Source of the DNA: Rickettsiales bacterium | Lineage (GTDB): Bacteria; Pseudomonadota; Alphaproteobacteria; Rickettsiales; UBA1997 | Assembly: GCA_947455845.1 (NCBI GenBank) | Contig: CANGQE010000027.1 | Coordinates: forward strand, 1 to 10,594 | Length of the DNA stretch: 10,594 bases | Direction: 5' to 3' | Shown: positions 6,418-10,594 of the stretch, piece after piece | How the letters are laid out: each line of letters opens with the position of its first letter | Position numbering within the stretch: position 1 is the stretch's first letter | Program-made: the position numbers and the translations under genes | Notes under the pieces: model-generated | Told to the model about the DNA's origin: nothing | Database searches by the model: none | What the model saw: the letters and a program-made list of their open reading frames with translations, nothing else

Positions 6418-8448
6418 ATGAAAAAAGATTTTCTAAAGCTAATAACTTGGATTTTTATTGGAATGATTGGAGCTGCCTCATTTGGAGGAATTGCTTTAAT
6501 TCGCGGCGAAAAAATTTCCTCTTTGTGGTTTTTAACCGCCTGCATTTGCACCCAGCTTGTAGCCTATCGCTTTTACAGTGCTTGGATTGCCAGCAAAATT
6601 TTACATCTCGATGACCGCAGAACCACTCCGGCAATGCGTATCAACGATGGTAAAGATTTTGTTCCGACTAATAAATGGATTGTATTTGGACATCACTTCG
6701 CTGCCATTGCCGGTCCGGGTCCACTGATTGGCCCAACTCTTGCCGCTCAATTTGGATATTTACCAGGAACCTTATGGATATTGATCGGATCTGTTTTTGC
6801 CGGAGCCGTGCAAGACATGGTGATTTTATTTGCCTCAATGCGTCACGATGGCAAATCTCTCGGACAATTAATAAAAGATGAAGTTGGAAAAGTTGCCGGC
6901 TACGCCGCGATGATCGGAACTTTAGCCATTATTATAATTTTAATTTCGGTACTTGGCTTAGTTGTTGTAAAGGCCTTGATGCACAGCCCGTGGGGTTCCT
7001 TCACGGTTTTAATGACTATCCCAATTGCAATGCTCGTTGGGATTTATCTCTATTTTATTCGCCCCAGTGGCGTGATTGAGGCCAGCCTTGTTGGCTTAGC
7101 TTTATTTCTTCTCGCGGTTTACGGGGGAAAATTAATTCATTACGATCCCAGTCTTTCAGTATTTTTTGACCGCGATGGAAAATTCTTAGCCATCGCCATC
7201 ATCATTTACGGATTTGCTGCCGCCACCCTGCCCGTCTGGCTTTTACTGGCACCACGCGACTATCTTTCCTCATTCTTAAAATTGGGAACGATCTTACTTT
7301 TAGCCATCGCCTTGTTGGTTTTTCATCCCGACATTCAGATGCCGGCCTTAACTAAATTTATTGACGGAACCGGTCCAATTTTTAGCGGCAAAGTTTTTCC
7401 TTTCTTATTCATCACAATTGCCTGTGGCGCCATTTCAGGATTTCACGCACTGGTTGCATCAGGAACTACACCAAAAATTATTTCCGACGAACATGACGTG
7501 CGTCTAATTGGCTATGGCAGCATGTTGCTTGAAGGATGTGTAGCAATCATGGCCATGATCGCCGCCTGCGTTTTGGAACCCGGAATTTATTTTGCCATTA
7601 ACTCTCCCGCTGCCGCACTTGGAGCTGACGCAGTTCAAACTGTGACCTCTTGGGGTTTTCCCGTAACTCAAGAAACTATGGACAACCTTGCGGCACAAAT
7701 GGGTGAAAACACCCTTTTCTCCCGCACCGGCGGCGCGCCATCTTTAGCAGTTGGTATGGCAACAATTTTCTCCTCCGCCTTTGGCACCAATATGCTTTCA
7801 ATGTGGTACCACTTCGCCATCATGTTTGAAGCCATTTTTATTTTAACTACTCTTGATGCCGGAACCCGCGTTGCCCGCTTCATGCTTGAAGATTTACTGG
7901 GATTTCGCCACAACAAAAAAATGCAGGAATCAAATTTAGCAGCGTTATTTTCCAGCTTTTTGATTGTAAGTGCTTGGGGTTATTTTCTTTACATGGGAGT
8001 GATTGATCCCAGCGGTGGCGTTAATATTTTATGGCCGCTTTTTGGCATGTCGAATCAAATGCTAGCAGGGATCGCCTTAGTTCTTGCGACTATCATAATT
8101 CTAAAAAGTAAGCAAAAAAAATTCTTTTTTATTGTCGCGATTCCTTTGGTTTTTGTAGTTACTACAACAAGTTGGGCTGTGCTCGAGAAGGTTTTTTCTT
8201 CTGATGCCAGAATTGGCTTTTTTGCTCTAGCTAATGCTTGGCAGTTTAAGCTTGAGAATGACTTAGTTATTGGTGCTGAGAATATTGCGATTGCTAAGAA
8301 GGTGATTTTTAATCAGCGTTTAGTTGGCTGTATTGCCCTCAGTTTTATGGCGATTTTATGGGTGGTGATATTGGACGCGGCAAGATCTTACTTTGTTTTT
8401 AGTCGTTCTCGCAAATCTCGCTGTTCGAGCGGAGTCGTTCACAACTAA
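6418..8448 (+). CDS. cstA: CstA/BtsT-family pyruvate transporter (carbon starvation protein)
   Basis: CstA-family inner-membrane permeases import pyruvate; members have also been linked to peptide use during carbon starvation. The product is 676 residues, close to family length, and polytopic from residue 7 onward. Signature blocks are GHHFAAIAGPGPLIGP (91-106), GAVQDM (129-134), SMRHDGKSL (140-148), SGFHALVASGTTPK (340-353) and LDAGTR (479-484). It pairs with the DUF466 gene four bases downstream, the usual CstA-YbdD arrangement. Transcription may be under an FNR-type box about 54 bp upstream. The ATG has no Shine-Dalgarno but is the natural start: the product opens with a short basic stretch and the first helix. 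The last 10 or so codons are odd: they are read from a fragment of the family C repeat, giving a hydrophilic Arg/Ser-rich tail. Confidence 0.94.
   Translation: MKKDFLKLITWIFIGMIGAASFGGIALIRGEKISSLWFLTACICTQLVAYRFYSAWIASKILHLDDRRTTPAMRINDGKDFVPTNKWIVFGHHFAAIAGPGPLIGPTLAAQFGYLPGTLWILIGSVFAGAVQDMVILFASMRHDGKSLGQLIKDEVGKVAGYAAMIGTLAIIIILISVLGLVVVKALMHSPWGSFTVLMTIPIAMLVGIYLYFIRPSGVIEASLVGLALFLLAVYGGKLIHYDPSLSVFFDRDGKFLAIAIIIYGFAAATLPVWLLLAPRDYLSSFLKLGTILLLAIALLVFHPDIQMPALTKFIDGTGPIFSGKVFPFLFITIACGAISGFHALVASGTTPKIISDEHDVRLIGYGSMLLEGCVAIMAMIAACVLEPGIYFAINSPAAALGADAVQTVTSWGFPVTQETMDNLAAQMGENTLFSRTGGAPSLAVGMATIFSSAFGTNMLSMWYHFAIMFEAIFILTTLDAGTRVARFMLEDLLGFRHNKKMQESNLAALFSSFLIVSAWGYFLYMGVIDPSGGVNILWPLFGMSNQMLAGIALVLATIIILKSKQKKFFFIVAIPLVFVVTTTSWAVLEKVFSSDARIGFFALANAWQFKLENDLVIGAENIAIAKKVIFNQRLVGCIALSFMAILWVVILDAARSYFVFSRSRKSRCSSGVVHN
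8416..8438 (+). repeat. Half-copy of family C repeat inside the 3' end of cstA
   Basis: CGCTGTTCGAGCGGAGTCG (8420-8438) matches the left arm of family C (CGCTGGTCGAGCGGAGTCG) at 18 of 19 bases. CTGTTCGAGCGGAGT also matches the reverse complement of the copy-1 right arm exactly (4676-4690). No inverted partner is present nearby, so it is a single unit and not a full doublet. It is translated as part of the last codons of cstA and ends 14 nt before the start of the ybdD-like gene. Confidence 0.7.
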
Positions 8449-8452
8449 AAAT

Positions 8453-8644
8453 ATGAAAAAAATCACCCAAAGAATCTGGAAAGTTCTCCTACTTCTACGC
8501 GATTACATTAGCGGCGACTTCGCTTACAAGAACTACATTGAACATCAGAAGAAAGCACATCAAGACCAAAAGCCTTTAGATAAAAAATCCTTTTTGCGGA
8601 ATAAAGAAAAAGAGAAATGGCAAAAGATTAATCGCTGCTGTTAA
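8453..8644 (+). CDS. ybdD: YbdD/YjiX-family small protein (DUF466), CstA partner
   Basis: YbdD/YjiX proteins are short soluble partners encoded next to CstA or BtsT and are reported to be needed for full pyruvate uptake. This product is 63 residues, the size of E. coli YbdD (about 65). It shows the family pattern: a basic helical N-terminus (RIWKVLLLLRDYISGD), then YKNYIEHQKKAHQDQKPL matching the Y.NYVEHM...HPDQ.PM region, an F.R-like segment (SFLRNKEKEKW), and the C-terminal RCC that ends most members. The Cys pair suggests metal or thiol chemistry, which is not established. The ATG at 8453 is four bases after the cstA stop, so translational coupling is likely. No Shine-Dalgarno is visible, and the repeat fragment in cstA occupies the leader. 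An upstream in-frame start at 8393 would lie inside cstA and lacks family similarity. Confidence 0.9.
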   Translation: MKKITQRIWKVLLLLRDYISGDFAYKNYIEHQKKAHQDQKPLDKKSFLRNKEKEKWQKINRCC

Positions 8645-8655
8645 ACAGGATAGTC

Positions 8656-8772
8656 GAGTCAACCGCTGGTCGAGCGGAGTCGAGACCATCTTGAAGTTAT
8701 TGCTGCCAAAGTTGAAGCGAGGGAGTGTAAACTTGGAAATGGTCTCGACTCCGCTCGACCAGCGGTTGACTC
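8656..8772. repeat. REPIN-like inverted repeat, family C, copy 2 (perfect 34-bp arms, 49-nt spacer)
   Basis: The arms 8656-8689 and 8739-8772 are perfect 34-bp reverse complements around a 49-nt spacer, and share the GGTCGAGCGGAGTCGAGACC core with the copy at 4575-4695. The spacer has no clear similarity to the spacer of copy 1, so the arms are the conserved part. Perfect pairing implies recent insertion or homogenisation. It lies between the convergent ybdD-like and lipoprotein genes, 11 nt after one stop and 14 nt beyond the other, and could serve as a bidirectional transcription barrier. Confidence 0.95.
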
Positions 8773-8786
8773 AACCGGCAGTTGGG

Positions 8787-9218
8787 TTACCTCCACCCAA
8801 TTATCGAATAACCCTTACGTCCCAAACAGTTGGTAATGTAGCGCTGCTTAATTACATCAGGCTCAACATTATCTTCACCAGCTACCCTAAGTCCGCCAAT
8901 CGCACCACCGGCGCCGGCACCAATAGCAGTTCCCAGCAAAGCTGATTTAACACCGCCACCAAAAATAGCTCCTGCTGCTGCACCAATAACTCCGCCAATT
9001 ACAGCTTTACGACCTGCTTCCTTCATTGCGCGCTCCGCTTTATATTTATCCAAATAATCATCAGCACCTTTCTTGCAGGAATCGATATCTTGCTGCGCCT
9101 GCTTTTCTCCAACGGCCCTGTATTTTTCATTCTGATCCAAAATCGGCTTGTAAGATGAGCAAGATATTAGTGATAAAGAAGTGGCAAAAATAATGGTGAT
9201 CTTAAGAAATTTAAACAT
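8787..9218 (-). CDS. Glycine-zipper lipoprotein, hypothetical
   Basis: This predicted outer-envelope lipoprotein of 143 residues has no firm family name. The N-terminus is a lipoprotein signal: basic FKFLK, a hydrophobic stretch, then the lipobox LISC with the modified Cys at residue 20. After a charged helical segment (about 25-68), a glycine-zipper region of about 40 residues follows (AVIGGVIGAAAGAIFGGG, SALLGTAIGAGAGGAIGG), the membrane-inserting motif of Gly-zipper/OmpA-associated small proteins. A C-terminal segment (YITNCLGRKGYSIIGWR) resembles the tails of similar uncharacterised proteins. I choose the ATG at 9218 because GGAGAG sits just upstream and it starts directly on the signal peptide; the longer frame from a TTG at 9239 adds seven residues without support. 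The gene lies 28 nt beyond a strong terminator hairpin, so its expression may depend on readthrough. Function is unknown. Confidence 0.8.
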   Translation of the reverse strand: MFKFLKITIIFATSLSLISCSSYKPILDQNEKYRAVGEKQAQQDIDSCKKGADDYLDKYKAERAMKEAGRKAVIGGVIGAAAGAIFGGGVKSALLGTAIGAGAGGAIGGLRVAGEDNVEPDVIKQRYITNCLGRKGYSIIGWR

Positions 9219-9221
9219 TTT

Positions 9222-9227
9222 CTCTCC
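9222..9227 (-). promoter_or_regulatory. Ribosome binding site deciding the lipoprotein start
   Basis: Read on the minus strand, GGAGAG is followed by AAA and the ATG at 9218, with the GGAG core five bases from the start. It is the clearest Shine-Dalgarno in the window and rules in favour of the 143-residue form. Most other genes here have no such site. Confidence 0.75.
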
Positions 9228-9238
9228 GGTTATTTTCA

Positions 9239-9281
9239 AAAAAAAACGGCGCTTAATTCTGGATAGAATTAAGCGCCGTCA
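9239..9281 (-). terminator. Intrinsic terminator after the TAXI gene
   Basis: A perfect 15-bp stem (9246-9260 with 9265-9279, ACGGCGCTTAATTCT) with a 4-nt loop is followed, on the minus strand, by a run of eight T residues (9246-9239). An opposing T-tract (A run 9281-9288 on the plus strand) lies on the other side, so it may also stop rightward transcripts. It begins 21 nt after the end of the TAXI gene and lies 28 nt before the lipoprotein start codon. Confidence 0.9.
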
Positions 9282-9300
9282 AAAAAAATTATCTGATTAA

Positions 9301-10272
9301 TTATTCTTTAATTAGCTTAGCTTCCTTAAAATATCTAAGAGCTCCGGCATGGATTGGCGCAGAGTTACCTTCTTTAACCATGTCTTCCTTCTTCAATGAA
9401 GAGAAAACTGGGTGTAAAGTTTTAAAGTTGTCAAAGTTTTCAAATGCAGCTTTGGTAATGTTATAAACCACATCAGCATTAGCTTTTTCAGAAGTAACTA
9501 AGCTGGCCTTAACCCCGAAAGTTTCGATGTTTCCGGGATTTCCGGCATACATTCCACCCGGAATTACTGCTTTAACGTAGAAAGAATTCATTTGGATTAG
9601 CTTGTCGATAGTTTCACGATCAATCGCAAGGATTCTAACTTTGCAAGCCTGAGTTGCTTCTTGCAAAACACCGTTTGGATTTCCTGAAGCATAAATCATC
9701 ACGTCAATCTTGCCGTCGCACAAAGCTTTAGGCTGTTCAGATGGTTGAAGATAAGTTACGGCAGAAAAGCTTTGTTTGCTCCAATCTTTAGCACCCATCA
9801 AAACTTCCATTGTGGCATACATGCCCGAACCTTGTGGTCCGAAGTTAACTTTTTTACCAACGATGTCATCTACTTTTTTAATGTCAGACTTTTCCAAAAC
9901 CGCTAATGTAAAAGTTTCTGTATATAAAGAAAAAACTGAGCGCAATTCTTTGAAAGGTTTTTGGTCAGAGAAGAAGCCAGTACCGTTGTAAGCGTGATAT
10001 TGCCAGTCAGATTGCACGATACCGAAATCAATCGCGCCATTACGGATAGCATTTAAATTTGAAACCGAACCACCGGTTGATTCAACTGAACATCTAATTC
10101 CATGCTCTTTTCTACCACGATTTAAAAGGCGACAAATCGCTCCACCAGCTGGGTAGTAAACACCCGTAATCGCACCGGTTCCGATTGAAACATATTTAGT
10201 TGCCGCAAAAGACTCGCTAGCAAAACCCAGAAGAGATGCACTTATAAGGATCGTTGATAATACTTTTTTCAT
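9301..10272 (-). CDS. TAXI-family TRAP transporter solute-binding protein
   Basis: TAXI receptors are periplasmic binding proteins that deliver small organic acids or amino acids to a TRAP permease. The 323-residue length is typical. A Sec signal peptide is clear: MKK, a hydrophobic core and SFA|ATK, with cleavage near residue 23. The mature part opens with the family block SIGTGAITGVYYPAGGAICR (29-48), then ESTGGSVSNLNAIRNGAIDF (64-83) and GIVQSD (84-89). Later come the VNFGPQGSGMYATMEVLMGA and PIHAGALRYFKEAKLI segments. The ligand cannot be read from sequence. No permease (fused DctQ-DctM, TAXI type) is in the window. The ATG at 10272 has no obvious Shine-Dalgarno. A strong terminator follows the gene, so it ends its transcript. 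Confidence 0.92.
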   Translation of the reverse strand: MKKVLSTILISASLLGFASESFAATKYVSIGTGAITGVYYPAGGAICRLLNRGRKEHGIRCSVESTGGSVSNLNAIRNGAIDFGIVQSDWQYHAYNGTGFFSDQKPFKELRSVFSLYTETFTLAVLEKSDIKKVDDIVGKKVNFGPQGSGMYATMEVLMGAKDWSKQSFSAVTYLQPSEQPKALCDGKIDVMIYASGNPNGVLQEATQACKVRILAIDRETIDKLIQMNSFYVKAVIPGGMYAGNPGNIETFGVKASLVTSEKANADVVYNITKAAFENFDNFKTLHPVFSSLKKEDMVKEGNSAPIHAGALRYFKEAKLIKE

Positions 10273-10594
10273 TGCACTGAATTAGAATAATTTAAGAAAT
10301 ACCAGAATAAAAACTGAAAATTTAAGTAAGTGGAACGTGCCTTTAAAATTCGTTTCTATTTTTAAAAGTCAAAACGATTTTTGATTAATACCCTCATCAG
10401 AAAAAAATTTTTGACATTAAAAAAACATCCGTTTAAGTATTTTTTCGAAAACCGATTTTGATTAAAGAAACAGCCCTTCTTTATCACCTAACATAAGAGC
10501 TCTTTTTAGCTGTCTTAGTATCGTAATCAAATCACCGCAAGTCACTAACCCAAATATCAACTTAAAATATAAACAGATTATGAAACTTTGGCAA
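10273..10594. other. Intergenic region upstream of the TAXI gene, no recognised gene
   Basis: This AT-rich stretch has no ORF of note in either direction. It must hold the promoter of the leftward TAXI gene, but no convincing -35/-10 pair stands out on that strand. On the plus strand TTGACA (10411-10416) with TAAGTA 17 nt later is a weak promoter candidate. Two near-copies of an 18-nt sequence (10371-10388, 10448-10465) lie 77 bp apart. An ATG at 10580 opens five plus-strand codons (M-K-L-W-Q) before the edge; it may start a gene, but that cannot be judged. Unlike every longer gap to the left, no long inverted repeat is present. Confidence 0.5.

Noticed and set aside
6321..6551. Minus-strand frame across the cstA upstream region
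   Set aside because: It is antisense to the cstA N-terminus and to the FNR-type box, with no recognisable domain.
8691..8945. Plus-strand frame overlapping the family C repeat and the lipoprotein gene
   Set aside because: It reads through the repeat arm and antisense to a well-supported lipoprotein; no family pattern is visible.
9218..9239. TTG start giving a 150-residue lipoprotein
   Set aside because: The ATG at 9218 has a well-placed GGAG and begins directly on the signal peptide; the seven extra residues are unsupported and the TTG lies at the terminator T-tract.
10580..10594. Partial plus-strand gene starting M-K-L-W-Q at the window edge
   Set aside because: Five codons without a Shine-Dalgarno are too few to call a gene; noted only in the intergenic entry.

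Overview
The window looks like part of a low-GC alphaproteobacterial chromosome. Two genes carry most of that assignment. One encodes a PopZ-type (DUF2497) polar organiser, the other a COQ9-type ubiquinone-biosynthesis protein; both families belong to alphaproteobacteria, and COQ9 also to mitochondria. The AT-rich coding sequence and the crowded palindromic repeats would fit Rickettsiales, Holosporales or a similar low-GC lineage, but I cannot fix the order or genus from this sequence.

Layout, left to right. Positions 1-3291 are all minus strand: the N-terminal part of thioredoxin reductase (cut by the window edge), FabG, a CvpA-family membrane protein, and a COQ9-family protein just upstream of cvpA (13-nt gap, probably one operon). 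Then argD (PLP aminotransferase of arginine and/or diaminopimelate synthesis) runs on the plus strand. It converges with a very long, acidic popZ-like gene on the minus strand. Divergent from popZ is a plus-strand pair: cstA (CstA/BtsT-family pyruvate transporter) and a 63-codon ybdD/yjiX gene (DUF466) that ends in Cys-Cys. These converge on a minus-strand pair, a small glycine-zipper lipoprotein and a TAXI-type periplasmic binding protein, separated by a clear intrinsic terminator. The last 322 bp show no recognisable gene apart from a possible start codon at the very edge.

The genes are mostly housekeeping or central metabolism: redox, fatty acid synthesis, ubiquinone, amino acids, polarity, carbon uptake. 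I see no defence island, prophage or obvious new multi-gene system. The unusual content lies between the genes. Each of the six longer gaps left of position 8787 holds a long inverted repeat, and these fall into several sequence families. Three families (arms at 712-785, 1661-1741, and 4575-4695 plus 8656-8772) have REPIN-like architecture: two inverted copies of a roughly 25-34 nt repeat, each arm itself an imperfect palindrome, around a variable spacer. One family occurs at both convergent gene junctions, and a half-copy of it forms the 3' coding end of cstA. A separate 141-bp MITE-like element bordered by TTAA sits between popZ and cstA. Next to it, upstream of cstA, is a perfect FNR/FixK-type box (TTGAT-N4-ATCAA), which suggests oxygen- or redox-linked control of pyruvate uptake.
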